From contig NZ_JBBYXJ010000002.1 of assembly GCF_039655775.1 (NCBI RefSeq), positions 930,001 to 994,000 of the forward strand: a DNA stretch of 64,000 nt, in the 5' to 3' direction. Shown here piece after piece: positions 33,962 through 42,709 of the stretch. Numbering within the stretch: position 1 is the stretch's first letter; each line of letters starts with the position of its first letter. The notes under the pieces were generated by a model. That model ran no database searches. It was not told the origin of the DNA and worked only from the letters and a program-made list of their open reading frames with translations. The position numbers and the translations under genes were made by a program. Source of the stretch: Iodidimonas sp. SYSU 1G8. Its GTDB lineage: Bacteria > Pseudomonadota > Alphaproteobacteria > SMXS01.

Positions 33962-34796
33962 TGCCGTACCTCCGGCGTGTCCAGGCCTGCACCGAATTGA
34001 TGAAGATCAGCAGGGTGAACGAGATCATCAGCATCAGGGTCGCGACCGTGGTGGCGCCCGCGTAACTGTACTCTTCCAGCCGGATGATGATCAGCAGCGG
34101 CGCGATTTCCGACACATAGGGAATGTTGCCGGCGATGAACACGACCGAGCCGTACTCGCCGATGGCGCGCGCGAAGGCGAGCGCGAAGCCGGTGATGATC
34201 GCGGGCAGGATCGCGGGCAGGATGACGCGGCGAATGGTCGCGAAGCGGCCCGCGCCCAGGGTGGCGGCGGCCTCCTCGACTTCCTTGTCGATGTCCTCCA
34301 TCAGCGGCTGCACCGTGCGAACGACGAAGGGCAGGCCGATGAAGGTCAGGGCAATGACGATACCCAGCGGTGTATAGGCTGCCTTGATGCCGATCTGGTC
34401 GAGGAAGGAGCCGACCCAGCCATTGGGTGAATACAGCGCGGTCAGCGCGATGCCCGCGACCGCGGTGGGTAAGGCGAAAGGCAGATCGACGGCGGCATCC
34501 AGGAAGCGGCGTCCGGGAAAGCGGTAACGGACCATCACCCAGGCGACGAGAACGCCGAAGGGTACGTTGATCAGCGCGGCGACCAGGGCGGTCCACACGC
34601 TCAGCCACAGGGCGTTGATGGTGCGCTCGTCACTGGCGATGCGGTACAGTTCTTCCCAGCCCAGCCCCGCGCTCGTGACCAGCAGGCCGGCGAGCGGGAT
34701 GAGAATGATCAGGCTCAGATAGACGAGGGTGAAGCCGAGGGCGATCCCGAATCCGGGAATCACGTTCCTGCGGCGTGAAGTGCGGGCGGCACTCAT
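33954..34796 (-). CDS. cysT: Sulfate ABC transporter permease CysT (CysU)
   Basis: A 280-residue inner-membrane permease. It has six helices, the [20 protein letters not shown] segment, the EAA loop around [21 protein letters not shown] and the [18 protein letters not shown] end, all matching CysT rather than the molybdate permease. The next gene, cysW, overlaps by 8 bases. Upstream is the porin gene, separated by about 97 bases holding a strong hairpin. Confidence 0.95.
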   Translation of the reverse strand: MSAARTSRRRNVIPGFGIALGFTLVYLSLIILIPLAGLLVTSAGLGWEELYRIASDERTINALWLSVWTALVAALINVPFGVLVAWVMVRYRFPGRRFLDAAVDLPFALPTAVAGIALTALYSPNGWVGSFLDQIGIKAAYTPLGIVIALTFIGLPFVVRTVQPLMEDIDKEVEEAAATLGAGRFATIRRVILPAILPAIITGFALAFARAIGEYGSVVFIAGNIPYVSEIAPLLIIIRLEEYSYAGATTVATLMLMISFTLLIFINSVQAWTRRRYGNG

Positions 34797-34826
34797 GAAG
34801 TTTTATTCCCCAATGACTTACGGGTT

Positions 34827-34868
34827 CCTGTCGGCGAAAGGACAGGGGAGCTGCATGCGCAGCCCCCC
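34827..34868 (-). other. Intercistronic hairpins between the porin gene and cysT
   Basis: On the transcript, GGGG-GCTGC-gcat-GCAGC-TCCCC (34868-34845) forms a strong stem with one mismatch. It overlaps an alternative stem CCTGTC/GACAGG (34846-34827). Such hairpins between a porin or binding-protein gene and permease genes usually stabilise the upstream mRNA and lower permease expression. Confidence 0.6.
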
Positions 34869-34893
34869 TATTTGAACTATAAAACCGATAGGA

Positions 34894-36273
34894 TTACCAG
34901 TTCACTCCGACACGGAAAGCGAAGGCATCGCCGGCCGTCTGGACACCCTGTCGCTTGGCGTCGAACCGCACGTAGTTGAACGAGGTGCGCAGGTTCGGAT
35001 TGATCCACCAGTTCAGGGCGACGGTGATGTTGTCTTCCTTGCCGCCCAGGACCGTCAGGTCGTTCAGATCGATGAAGCTGTACCGCGCGGCGATCTGCCA
35101 GGCGCCCCAGCCACCGCCCGATGGCGAGAAGTTGGCTTTCGGCTTGATACCCTCGACGACGCCGTTCTTGTAGCTGACCGTTTCGCCGGTGATCACGTAG
35201 GACAGCGCGACGTAACCGCCATCGAACGAGACCTTCGGGCCGGCCGTGCGGTCGACCCAGGTCGACATGTATTCGCCCTGGACGCTGAAGGGACCGAACG
35301 CCGCCGCCGCTTCCGCGCCGGCGAAATAGTAGCTGTCGGCGGCCACGTTGCCGGTATCGACCGTGCGGACGTTGTCCACGCGGACTTCCGGCCGGTCGCC
35401 GAAGCGGATGGCCTTCTGGCCCTTGGTGTCGCGGTAGTAGCCCGACGCACCCAGATGGATCCAGCGGGTCTCTTCCTGGATCGGTGCCCAGGTCACGCGT
35501 GCCGCGACGCCGTAGCTTTCGTCCGGGATCGCGGTGGCCCCGACGGGCGCGCCGCTCAGGGCCAGGTTCTGGCCAAACACGCCGGCCGTCGCCGTCCAGT
35601 TGGCGCCCTGATAGGTGTAGGAAATACCGAATTTGCGGTCACCGCCGGCCGTGCGGCGATCCAGGAAGGCGCCAGAGGCGTTGGAGCGCTCCAGGAAGGT
35701 GAGGTTCGGGCTGGAGGCAAGCTGCTCTAGGCCGTTCGGGGTCTTGTGCTGACCGATGGTCACGAAGTAGCTCGCATCCTTCGGGGCGTAACGGACATAG
35801 GCGTCGTTGATGTCGACTTCCTGCGTGTTGCTGTCGTCACGGCCCGCGCCGGCGAAGTCCGCTTCCAGGCGGTACTGCCAGTCGGAGAACATGGTGCCGT
35901 CGATGCCCAGGCGTGCGCGGCGCAACTCGGTGCCGCTGTTGAAGTCGCGCGGACCCTTGCGGATGTTGAACGCCGCATAGTCCATTTCGGCGCGGCCGCG
36001 CAGACGGAAGCTGAACTTCTTGTCGTCGGAGGTGAAGCGCGGGGCGGGCTTCAACTCGAAGGTGCCGCCGGGCTTCTTGTTCTTCTCCGCGTCCAGTTCG
36101 GCGATGCGCTGCTGGACGGCGGCTTCCTTGTATTGGGCAAGCTCGGACTCCAGGATGAGGAGGCGTTCCTCAAGAGCCTGCAGCCGTTCGGCCGGGGTCT
36201 GCGCGAAGGCGATGGTGGGGAGGGCGGTGAGGGCCAAAGCGACCCCGCCGCCCAGAATTGCTAGGCGTTTCAT
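34894..36273 (-). CDS. OprO/OprP-type anion porin within the sulfate operon
   Basis: A 459-residue outer-membrane porin: Sec signal (KRLAILGGGVALALTALPTI...AFA), a short coiled coil (ERLQALEERLLILESELAQY) that trimerises, then a 16-strand-type barrel with SFRLRGRAEMDYAAF and a terminal aromatic (RVGVNW). The family includes the phosphate-selective OprP and OprO. Its position between sbp (27 bases) and cysT implies it carries sulfate across the outer membrane; that specificity is inferred from context. A paralogue is at 61.5 kb. Confidence 0.88.
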   Translation of the reverse strand: MKRLAILGGGVALALTALPTIAFAQTPAERLQALEERLLILESELAQYKEAAVQQRIAELDAEKNKKPGGTFELKPAPRFTSDDKKFSFRLRGRAEMDYAAFNIRKGPRDFNSGTELRRARLGIDGTMFSDWQYRLEADFAGAGRDDSNTQEVDINDAYVRYAPKDASYFVTIGQHKTPNGLEQLASSPNLTFLERSNASGAFLDRRTAGGDRKFGISYTYQGANWTATAGVFGQNLALSGAPVGATAIPDESYGVAARVTWAPIQEETRWIHLGASGYYRDTKGQKAIRFGDRPEVRVDNVRTVDTGNVAADSYYFAGAEAAAAFGPFSVQGEYMSTWVDRTAGPKVSFDGGYVALSYVITGETVSYKNGVVEGIKPKANFSPSGGGWGAWQIAARYSFIDLNDLTVLGGKEDNITVALNWWINPNLRTSFNYVRFDAKRQGVQTAGDAFAFRVGVNW

Positions 36274-36300
36274 TGTTTCCTCCTGGATTTTTTGTTTGGT

Positions 36301-37311
36301 TTAGCGGCCGGGCTTGTAGATCTGGTCGAAGATGGCGCCCTCGGCGAAGAACTTGGCGCGCGCCTTGGTCCAGCCCCCGAAATCGTCACGAATGTTGACG
36401 AGGGTCAGCTTCGGAAAGCGCTTCAGGTCTTCGGCGGTCACCAGCTCCGGCTTGGCGGGGCGGTAGTAGTGCTTGGCGATCAGCTTCTGGGCCGGTGCGG
36501 TGTAAAGGTTTTCCAGATAGGCCTGCGCCACCGCCGTCGTGCCGCGGCTCTTGGCGTTCTTCTCGACCACGGCGACCGTCGGCTCGGCCAGGATGCTCAG
36601 GCTCGGAACGACGATCTGGAACTTGTCCGGACCCAGTTCCTCGATGGCGAGGAACGCTTCGTTCTCCCAGGCCAGGAGGACGTCGCCGATGCCCCGCTGG
36701 ACGAAGGTGGTCGTCGAGCCGCGCGCGCCGGTATCGAGCACGGGGACGTTTCTGTAGAGCTTGGAGACGAATTCCTTGGCCTTGTCTTCGCTGCCGTACT
36801 TCTTGTTGGCGAAGGCGTAGGCGGCCAGCAGGTTCCACTGGGCTCCGCCAGAGGTCTTGGGATTAGGCGTGATCACCTGGATGCCCGGTTTCACCAGATC
36901 ATCCCAATCGACGATCTTCTTCGGGTTGCCCTTGCGCACCAGGAAAACGATGGTCGAGTGATAGGGGCTGCTGTGCAGCGGCAGCTTGTTGACCCAGTCG
37001 GTCGGCAGCTTCTTGCCAATGGTGGCGACCTGGTCGATATCGCCTTCCAGCGCCAGGGTCAGGACATCGGCGGCAAGACCGTCGATCACGGCGCGTGCCT
37101 GCTTGCCCGATCCGCCATGCGATTGTTCGACGGTGACGGTATCGCCGGTCTTCGCCTTCCATTGTGCCGCGAAGACGGCATTGTATTCCTTGTAGAATTC
37201 CCGCGTCGGGTCGTACGACACGTTAAGCAGCTTGATATCCTTGGCGGCGGCGGGCGCGATGGCGGCGCCAAGCGCGACGGCGGTGGCCACGGCAAGGGTG
37301 CGGATGTTCAT
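36301..37311 (-). CDS. sbp: Periplasmic sulfate-binding protein
   Basis: A 336-residue binding protein of the CysA-TW transporter. It has a Sec signal (ending APAAA-KD), [16 protein letters not shown], the anion-binding [27 protein letters not shown] and the [17 protein letters not shown] and GARGSTTTF segments of sulfate-binding proteins. It precedes the porin, permease and ATPase genes on the same strand. CysP (thiosulfate-binding) is a close relative; I favour Sbp. Confidence 0.94.
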   Translation of the reverse strand: MNIRTLAVATAVALGAAIAPAAAKDIKLLNVSYDPTREFYKEYNAVFAAQWKAKTGDTVTVEQSHGGSGKQARAVIDGLAADVLTLALEGDIDQVATIGKKLPTDWVNKLPLHSSPYHSTIVFLVRKGNPKKIVDWDDLVKPGIQVITPNPKTSGGAQWNLLAAYAFANKKYGSEDKAKEFVSKLYRNVPVLDTGARGSTTTFVQRGIGDVLLAWENEAFLAIEELGPDKFQIVVPSLSILAEPTVAVVEKNAKSRGTTAVAQAYLENLYTAPAQKLIAKHYYRPAKPELVTAEDLKRFPKLTLVNIRDDFGGWTKARAKFFAEGAIFDQIYKPGR

Positions 37312-37330
37312 TGAGGCGGCTCCTTAGTCA

Positions 37331-37350
37331 ATAGGTGAGATAATTCCTAT
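37331..37350. promoter_or_regulatory. Inverted repeat ATAGG-N10-CCTAT upstream of sbp
   Basis: The minus-strand sbp leader has an AT-rich -10-like TATACT (about 37367-37362) and, downstream of it, this inverted repeat about 20-40 bases before the sbp ribosome site. It matches the element upstream of the Rrf2 gene (37860). A regulator bound here could block transcription of the sulfate uptake genes. Confidence 0.5.
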
Positions 37351-37383
37351 CGAATAAGTAGTATATATCAACAAAAAAATAGC

Positions 37384-37833
37384 TCAGGCGCTAAGTGATT
37401 GGTTTTCAAGGTTATCGAGGTCCTCGATCGACATATCCGCGAGCGACGTGCCGTCGAGAATCTCCGCGGCGGCATCCCGTACCCGGCGCATCATGATTCG
37501 CACCGCGCAGGTCTTCTCATTGCGGCAATCCGCGCATTTGCGGTAACCGGTCAGGCTGGCGCAGGGAATGGGCGCCAGCGGGCCGTCCATGGCGCGGACC
37601 ACCGCGCCGAAGCTGATCTCGGCGGGGGGCGAGGCGAGCATATAGCCGCCGTGCTTGCCGCGCTGGCTGTGGACGATGCCGTGCTTCTTCAACTCGAGCA
37701 TGATGAGTTCGAGGAACTTGCGAGGAATGTTCCCTTGCTCTGACAGATCGGCGACCTGAACCGGCACCCCCGGCGCGCGTTCGGCGAGAACAAGGAGCGC
37801 CTTCAGCGCGTATTTGGCCTTCTGAGAGAGCAT
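37384..37833 (-). CDS. Rrf2 family transcriptional regulator with four cysteines
   Basis: A 149-residue winged-helix regulator. The N-terminal domain (SQKAKYALKALLVLAE, then IPRKFLELIMLELKKHGIV and SQRGKHGGYMLA) is the Rrf2 DNA-binding fold. Four cysteines (C91, C100, C103, C109) sit where IscR-type members bind an iron-sulfur cluster. The gene is first in line with sbp-porin-cysTWA, so it likely senses sulfur status (cysteine, O-acetylserine or cluster level) and controls them. CymR-type sulfur regulators are the nearest functional analogy, although those lack such cysteines. Confidence 0.88.
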   Translation of the reverse strand: MLSQKAKYALKALLVLAERAPGVPVQVADLSEQGNIPRKFLELIMLELKKHGIVHSQRGKHGGYMLASPPAEISFGAVVRAMDGPLAPIPCASLTGYRKCADCRNEKTCAVRIMMRRVRDAAAEILDGTSLADMSIEDLDNLENQSLSA

Positions 37834-37859
37834 CTAATTCCCAAGTGTTCCAATAGACA

Positions 37860-37878
37860 ATAGGCTGTATTCTCCTAC
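37860..37878. promoter_or_regulatory. Inverted repeat ATAGG-N9-CCTA upstream of the Rrf2 gene
   Basis: Located about 27 bases before the Rrf2 start. Its half-sites match the sbp-proximal element (ATAGG-N10-CCTAT), including the flanking CAATAGG. It is therefore a candidate autoregulatory operator; a third half-site, CAATAG, lies at 37851-37856. Confidence 0.5.
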
Positions 37879-38038
37879 CGTCAAGGGAATGTGTTGCATA
37901 TCCTCACTCCGGCCATTTGTTGAGTGGTATTTTTACGCATCGGCGTTCCGCCCTGAATTCCTGTCGCCAAGGCAATGCTTGACAGGACCACCACGCGCTC
38001 TGAAAAATAGATCGTGCATCAAAAATGGGGAGACCATC

Positions 38039-38917
38039 ATGCGTGTCGGCGTCGTATTTCCGCAAACCGAGATCGCGCCCGACCCTGCCGCGATCCGTGA
38101 CTGGGCGCAGGCCGTCGAGGGGCTGGGGTTCGATCATCTGATTGCCTATGACCATGTCATGGGCGCCAACACGGCCAGCCGGCCGGACTGGAACATGCCC
38201 TACACGCACGATACGCCGTTCCACGAGCCGATTACCCTATTCAGCTTCTTGGCCGGCGTCACGCGGACGCTGGAGCTGGCGTCCGGCATCATCATTCTGC
38301 CGCAGCGCCAGGCGGCGCTGTTCGCCAAGCAGGCGGCCAACGCGGATGTGTTCTCGGGCGGCCGTTTGCGGCTCGGCTTCGGCATCGGCTGGAACCAGAT
38401 CGAATACGAGGCGCTGGGCGCGCCCTTCGCCCAGCGCGGCGCGCGGCTCGACGAGCAGGTGGACCTGCTCCGCAAGCTGTGGACCGGGCAGCCGATCACC
38501 TATGACGGCCGTTTCCACAAGGTGACCGACGCGGGGATCAATCCGCCGCCGGTCAGGAAATCCATCCCGGTCTGGTTCGGCGGCACCTCCGAGGCGTCGA
38601 AGGACAGGGTGGCGAACACCGGCGACGGCTGGATTCCCGTGTTGCCCGCCGACCGCGCGCAGGAGGCGGTGGCCGACATGCGCGAGCGGGTCACCCGTGC
38701 CGGCCGCGATCCGGACAGCGTCGGCATCGACAACATCATCTTCGTCGGCGCGACGCTGGGCGGCCCGGTCCGCACGCCCGAGGACGCCGCCGCCGATCAC
38801 GCCCAGTGGCGCCAGGCCGGGGCGAGTCACGTCACGCTCCATACGATGGGGGCAGGGCTGAAAACCGGCGACGCGCATATCGAGTACCTTCGGCGCTTCA
38901 AGGCCGCCATCGGGTAA
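38039..38917 (+). CDS. Luciferase-like (LLM class) flavin-dependent oxidoreductase
   Basis: A 292-residue TIM-barrel enzyme of the bacterial luciferase superfamily. AAIRDWAQAVEGLGFDHLIAYDHVMG near the N-terminus, LASGIIILPQRQAALFAKQAANAD, the flavin-binding GRLRLGFGIGWNQIEYEALG and IPVWFGGTSEASKDRVAN mark an F420- or FMN-dependent member. Substrate unknown. GGGGAG precedes the ATG by 6 bases. It is divergent from the sulfate locus; some such enzymes desulfonate organosulfur compounds, but this one's sequence does not show it. Confidence 0.88.
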   Translation: MRVGVVFPQTEIAPDPAAIRDWAQAVEGLGFDHLIAYDHVMGANTASRPDWNMPYTHDTPFHEPITLFSFLAGVTRTLELASGIIILPQRQAALFAKQAANADVFSGGRLRLGFGIGWNQIEYEALGAPFAQRGARLDEQVDLLRKLWTGQPITYDGRFHKVTDAGINPPPVRKSIPVWFGGTSEASKDRVANTGDGWIPVLPADRAQEAVADMRERVTRAGRDPDSVGIDNIIFVGATLGGPVRTPEDAAADHAQWRQAGASHVTLHTMGAGLKTGDAHIEYLRRFKAAIG

Positions 38918-39023
38918 GGCGGCACCGCGCGCAGGATTAAGCACGCCCGCTGTTTGGTGGACACTGGTGGGCCCGCATGGCATCGTGCGGGCCACCAGAC
39001 TCGCAAAATAGGGGAGACCGCAA

Positions 39024-40004
39024 ATGGAATACCGGACGCTGGGCAATTCCGGCCTGAAGATTTCGACCGTCAGCCTTGGCACCAACAATTTTGGCGGCCG
39101 CTGCGACATGGCGCAGACCCAGATCGTCGTCGATAAAGCCCTCGAGGCCGGCATCACCATGTTCGACACCGCCGATGCCTATCCGCCGACGCCCGGGCTG
39201 CTGGGCAAGTCCGAGGAATTCCTTGGCAAGGCGCTGGGCAATCGCCGTAAGGACGTGGTCATCGCCAGCAAATGGGGCATGGCCATGGACGAGGGTCCGT
39301 ACATGTCGGGCGGCTCGCGCCGGTACATCTTCAACGCGGTCGAGGCCAGCCTGAAGCGCCTGGGCACCGACTATATCGACCTCTATCAGATGCACTTCCC
39401 CGACGCCTCGACCCCGATCGAGGAGACGCTGCTGGCGCTGGGCGATCTCGTGCGTCAGGGCAAGATCCGCTACATCGGCTGCTGCAACTTCAAGGGCCAC
39501 CAGCTGGTCGACGCCGCGCACAAGGCCAAGCAGCTCGGCGTGCCGCAGTTCATCTCGGTGCAGAACTTCTACAACATCCTGCGCCGCGACGTGGAAGACG
39601 AGCGTCTGCCCGGCGCCCGCATGGCCGGCGCCGGCTTCCTGCCGTACTTCCCGCTCGCCAGCGGCATGCTGACCGGCAAGTACAAGCGCGATGAAAAGCC
39701 CGCCGCGGGCACCCGCTTCGGCGAAGGCAGCAACATGGCCGGTCTGGGCGGCCTCGAAATGACGCCGCGCAATTTCGACCTGGTCGAGAAGATCGAGGCG
39801 TTCGGTAACGAACGCGGTCTCAGCGTGCTGGAAATCGCCGTGGCGTGGCTGCTGGCCCAGCCGGGCGTCACCAGCGTCATGGCCGGCGCCACCAAGCCCG
39901 AGCAGATCGACCAGAACGTCGCGGCGGCCGGTGCCGTCCTGTCGGCGGACGACGTGAAGACGCTGAACGACATCACCAAGCCGCAGGGCGGCCTGCCGTT
40001 CTGA
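39024..40004 (+). CDS. Aldo/keto reductase
   Basis: A 326-residue (alpha/beta)8-barrel NADPH reductase. The catalytic tetrad is visible: D48 and Y53 in FDTADAY, K83 in ASKWG, and H124 in YQMHFPD. The GxxxP-like NFYNILRRD and the C-terminal GVTSVMAGATKPEQIDQN, which binds the cofactor phosphate, complete the family. Substrate unknown. It follows the LLM oxidoreductase by 106 bases and is followed by a terminator-like hairpin. Confidence 0.92.
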   Translation: MEYRTLGNSGLKISTVSLGTNNFGGRCDMAQTQIVVDKALEAGITMFDTADAYPPTPGLLGKSEEFLGKALGNRRKDVVIASKWGMAMDEGPYMSGGSRRYIFNAVEASLKRLGTDYIDLYQMHFPDASTPIEETLLALGDLVRQGKIRYIGCCNFKGHQLVDAAHKAKQLGVPQFISVQNFYNILRRDVEDERLPGARMAGAGFLPYFPLASGMLTGKYKRDEKPAAGTRFGEGSNMAGLGGLEMTPRNFDLVEKIEAFGNERGLSVLEIAVAWLLAQPGVTSVMAGATKPEQIDQNVAAAGAVLSADDVKTLNDITKPQGGLPF

Positions 40005-40053
40005 TGGCAGGCTAGTCTTCCGCCCCGTCGCGGGCGAAGACGCGTGAGTTCGG

Positions 40054-40120
40054 GAGCCGCCCGCCGTTCCGCCACTGCCCTTCGGGGCCGGGCCGGAGCG
40101 GCAGGCGGCTCTTTTTATTT
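40054..40120 (+). terminator. Terminator-like hairpin between the aldo/keto reductase and PhzF genes
   Basis: GAGCCGCC / GGCGGCTC enclose about 42 bases that contain an inner CCGCC/GGAGCGG pairing, followed by TTTTTATTTT. It ends 14 bases before the PhzF start, overlapping its leader. Confidence 0.7.
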
Positions 40121-40133
40121 TGGGAGAGATCCG

Positions 40134-40919
40134 ATGAAGCTGCCCCTGTTTCAGGTCGATGCCTTCACCGACACCGTGTTCGGCGGCAATCCGGCGGCCG
40201 TCTGCCCGCTCGAGGCGTGGCTGCCCGATGGCGTCATGCAGGCGATCGCGGCCGAGAACAACCTGTCCGAGACCGCCTTCATCGTACCTCGCGGCGATGA
40301 CTACGACCTGCGCTGGTTCACGCCCGCCGTCGAGGTGCCGCTGTGCGGCCATGCGACGCTGGCCAGCGCCTTCGTGGTCTGCCGGCACCTTCATCCGGGC
40401 CACGGCGCCGTCACCTTTCATACCCAGAGCGGCCCGCTGCGGGTCCGCGCCGGCGACGGCGGCTTCACCATGACCCTGCCGCGCTGGTCGCCCGAGCCCG
40501 TGGCCACGCCGGCGCTGGCCAAGGCGCTCGGCGCGCCGCCGGAGGCCGTGCTGGCGACGGCGCGCGACTATGTGGTGGTGTTCCCGTCGGAGGCGGCGCT
40601 GCTGGGTCTCGTCCCCGATTTCCCGGGTCTCGCCGCGCTCGATCGCGATGGAATCCTGGTCACCGCGCCCGGCGACCGCCACGACTTCGTGCTGCGCTAT
40701 TTCGCGCCCAAGGTCGGCGTCAACGAGGATCCGGTCACCGGCTCCGCCCAGTGCTCCGCCGCGCCCTACTGGGCACGGCGCCTGGGCAAGGATACGCTGG
40801 TCTCGCGGCAGATCTCGGCGCGCGGCGGGTTGCTGCGCAGCCGGGTGCTGGACGATGCCGTCGCGGTGACGGGCGCGTGCGCGCTGTATCTGGAAGGAAC
40901 GATCAGCGTTCCGGACTGA
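40134..40919 (+). CDS. PhzF family isomerase/epimerase-like protein
   Basis: A 261-residue protein of the PhzF/diaminopimelate epimerase fold. FQVDAFTDTVFGGNPAAVC is the family start, the general-acid glutamate sits in NNLSETAF, CGHATLASAFV and the second-domain NEDPVTGSAQCS are hallmarks. Members isomerise small metabolites (as in phenazine synthesis); no phenazine genes accompany it, so the substrate is unknown. Confidence 0.92.
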   Translation: MKLPLFQVDAFTDTVFGGNPAAVCPLEAWLPDGVMQAIAAENNLSETAFIVPRGDDYDLRWFTPAVEVPLCGHATLASAFVVCRHLHPGHGAVTFHTQSGPLRVRAGDGGFTMTLPRWSPEPVATPALAKALGAPPEAVLATARDYVVVFPSEAALLGLVPDFPGLAALDRDGILVTAPGDRHDFVLRYFAPKVGVNEDPVTGSAQCSAAPYWARRLGKDTLVSRQISARGGLLRSRVLDDAVAVTGACALYLEGTISVPD

Positions 40920-41152
40920 GGCCTTGGCCTAGTACCAGAACACCAGAGTGACAGTCGCGCCAAGAATGGCGACCGCATTGAAGAGTCCGAACAACTTGAT
41001 CATGTATCTCAAAGCCCCAGACCAGTGCGACAGCACCGGTATCCCTCGAGCGTGTAGATGATCCTGCCGGGCCGGTTTCGCAACAGGAGTCAGGGGGTTC
41101 TCCCCTGAATGGGGGAGATGCAGGAAATGCATGACCATTTTGTAAGCTGGCG

Positions 41153-41443
41153 TCAGCGCCGCCGCGTGCGGGCCGTACGTGTCGCCGCGTGGAAATCCGC
41201 CGGCTTGCCCGCCAGCCAGTCGGTGAAGCGCACGATCTCCGGATGCACCCGGAGCGCGGCGATGCTGGCATACGAGCGCGCCAGTTCCGCTTCCGAGAAC
41301 AGGGCATGGATCTTGCGGTGGCAGATGGGATGGATCGTCACCGTTTCCCGGCCGCCCTTGAGGCGCGGCACCAGATGATGCCGTTCGCGCCGCCGCCCCA
41401 ACGGCCGCTCGCACAGCGGGCAGATCTCGGTTTCGGTGTCCAT
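41153..41443 (-). CDS. HNH-type nuclease-like small protein
   Basis: A 96-residue protein with a zinc-binding CPLCERPLG, the HH of RRERHHLVPRLKGGR and the histidines in IHPICHRKIHALFSE: an HNH (His-Asn-His-like) metal-finger layout where P-x-C-H-R-x-I-H is the second half. The rest (ALRVHPEIVRFTDWLAGKP) is a conserved C-terminal tail. Small stand-alone proteins like this are widespread in proteobacteria; nuclease activity is not established. Confidence 0.8.
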   Translation of the reverse strand: MDTETEICPLCERPLGRRRERHHLVPRLKGGRETVTIHPICHRKIHALFSEAELARSYASIAALRVHPEIVRFTDWLAGKPADFHAATRTARTRRR

Positions 41444-41494
41444 CGCCCCGCATTAAGGTCCGGCGACGAGGCACCGTCAATCGGGGAGCGGACC

Positions 41495-42094
41495 ATGACC
41501 GGCACGTTGAGCGAGGTGGCACAGGCCTGCTGGGCCGATCTGGCCGCGGCGGCCGCGTCGCGGGAAGAGCCGTTCCGGACCCCGGTGCTGTCCACCGCCG
41601 GCCTCGACGGGGCGCCCGAGGCGCGCACGGTCGTGCTCCGAGCGGTCGATCCGGCGCGGCGCGCGCTCACCCTCTTTACCGATTCGCGCTCGGCCAAATG
41701 GGCGGAACTGGCCGCCGATCCCCGCGCCGGTCTGGTGTTCTACGATCCGGCCCGCCAGGTCCAGCTTCGGCTCGCCGGCACGGCGGCGCTGCACCGGGAC
41801 GACGAGACCGCGCGCGCGTACTGGCTTGCGGCGCCGCCCGCCGTGCGGCTGCCCTATCTCTGCCAGCCCGGCCCCGGCGCCGCCCTCGATGCCGCCGGTC
41901 CGGGCATCGCCCCGCCCGTCTTCGCCGGCCCGCTGGGCGAGGACACGCTCGCGCCGGGCGCCGCGTTCTTCGCCGTGATCGTGTTGTCCATTCACCGGCT
42001 GCAGTGGCTGTCGCTGCGCCGCATGGGCAACATGGCCGCGCGCTTCGACTGGGACGAACGCGGCGCGCTCACCGCCGGCTGGATCGTGCCCTGA
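41495..42094 (+). CDS. Pyridoxamine 5'-phosphate oxidase-like flavin-binding protein
   Basis: A 199-residue split-barrel FMN protein. FRTPVLSTAGLDGAPEARTVVLRAVD, LTLFTDSRSAKWAELAADPRAGLVFYDP and QVQLRLAGTAALH match the N-terminal PNPOx domain; the C-terminus (WLSLRRMGNMAARFDW) resembles PNPOx dimerisation segments. True PdxH has a longer substrate arginine/histidine region than is seen here, so I call it family-like, not PdxH. Confidence 0.82.
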   Translation: MTGTLSEVAQACWADLAAAAASREEPFRTPVLSTAGLDGAPEARTVVLRAVDPARRALTLFTDSRSAKWAELAADPRAGLVFYDPARQVQLRLAGTAALHRDDETARAYWLAAPPAVRLPYLCQPGPGAALDAAGPGIAPPVFAGPLGEDTLAPGAAFFAVIVLSIHRLQWLSLRRMGNMAARFDWDERGALTAGWIVP

Positions 42095-42158
42095 CGCTTG
42101 CCGGGCCCGGCGTCCGGCCTTACGCTGACCGGATAGTCGGAAACGGGAGAGATGTCCG

Positions 42159-42692
42159 ATGAGCAAGCTGTTCGGTCCCATGATCCAGCAGGGATACATC
42201 GTGCCCGATCTTCAGGCGGGCATGGCGCACTGGCTGGCCCGCGGCGTCGGCCCGTTCTACGTCATCCCGCCCTTCACGCTGGAGGCGCAGCATTACGGCC
42301 AGCCGACCGAATGCCGCATCACCGCCGCCTTCGCCTGCTCGGGCGACCAGCAGATCGAGCTGATCGAGCCGCTCGCGGGCAGCGGCCCGAACATCTATGA
42401 CGACTACCTGAAGGAGCATCCGGAAGGCGGCTTGCAGCATCTGGCGTCCTGGTCGGACGATGTGGACGCCCAGCTCGCCGACCTGACCGCCCGCGGCGTC
42501 GACTACGTGCTCGCCCAGCGTTATCCCGGCTCGCATGCCTATCTCGATCTGCGCGCCGCGCCCGGCGTGATGATCCAGCTGATGCCCACGCTGCAGCGCT
42601 ATCTCGACCTGTTCGACGTCGCCCAGGCCGAAGCCATCGACTGGGACGGCAGCCACCCGATCCGCGACATGGACTGGACCCATCCGGTCTGA
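42159..42692 (+). CDS. VOC (glyoxalase-like) family protein
   Basis: A 177-residue vicinal-oxygen-chelate fold. Repeated beta-alpha-beta modules are visible from QQGYIVPDLQAGMAHWLARG, with metal-ligand candidates in ECRITAAFACSGDQQIELIEP (Glu) and GLQHLASWSDD (His), and the C-terminal LDLRAAPGVMIQLMPTL (Glu replaced by Gln). Members include glyoxalases, dioxygenases and resistance proteins. Next to an EthD-domain gene, it suggests aromatic or ether catabolism. Confidence 0.85.
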   Translation: MSKLFGPMIQQGYIVPDLQAGMAHWLARGVGPFYVIPPFTLEAQHYGQPTECRITAAFACSGDQQIELIEPLAGSGPNIYDDYLKEHPEGGLQHLASWSDDVDAQLADLTARGVDYVLAQRYPGSHAYLDLRAAPGVMIQLMPTLQRYLDLFDVAQAEAIDWDGSHPIRDMDWTHPV

Positions 42693-42709
42693 CGAGAGGA
42701 AAGCCTGCC

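Noticed and set aside
40929-41003. A 24-residue hydrophobic minus-strand frame (MIKLFGLFNAVAILGATV...)
   Set aside because: It looks like a single membrane helix, but no convincing ribosome site or homologue supports it. Left unannotated.
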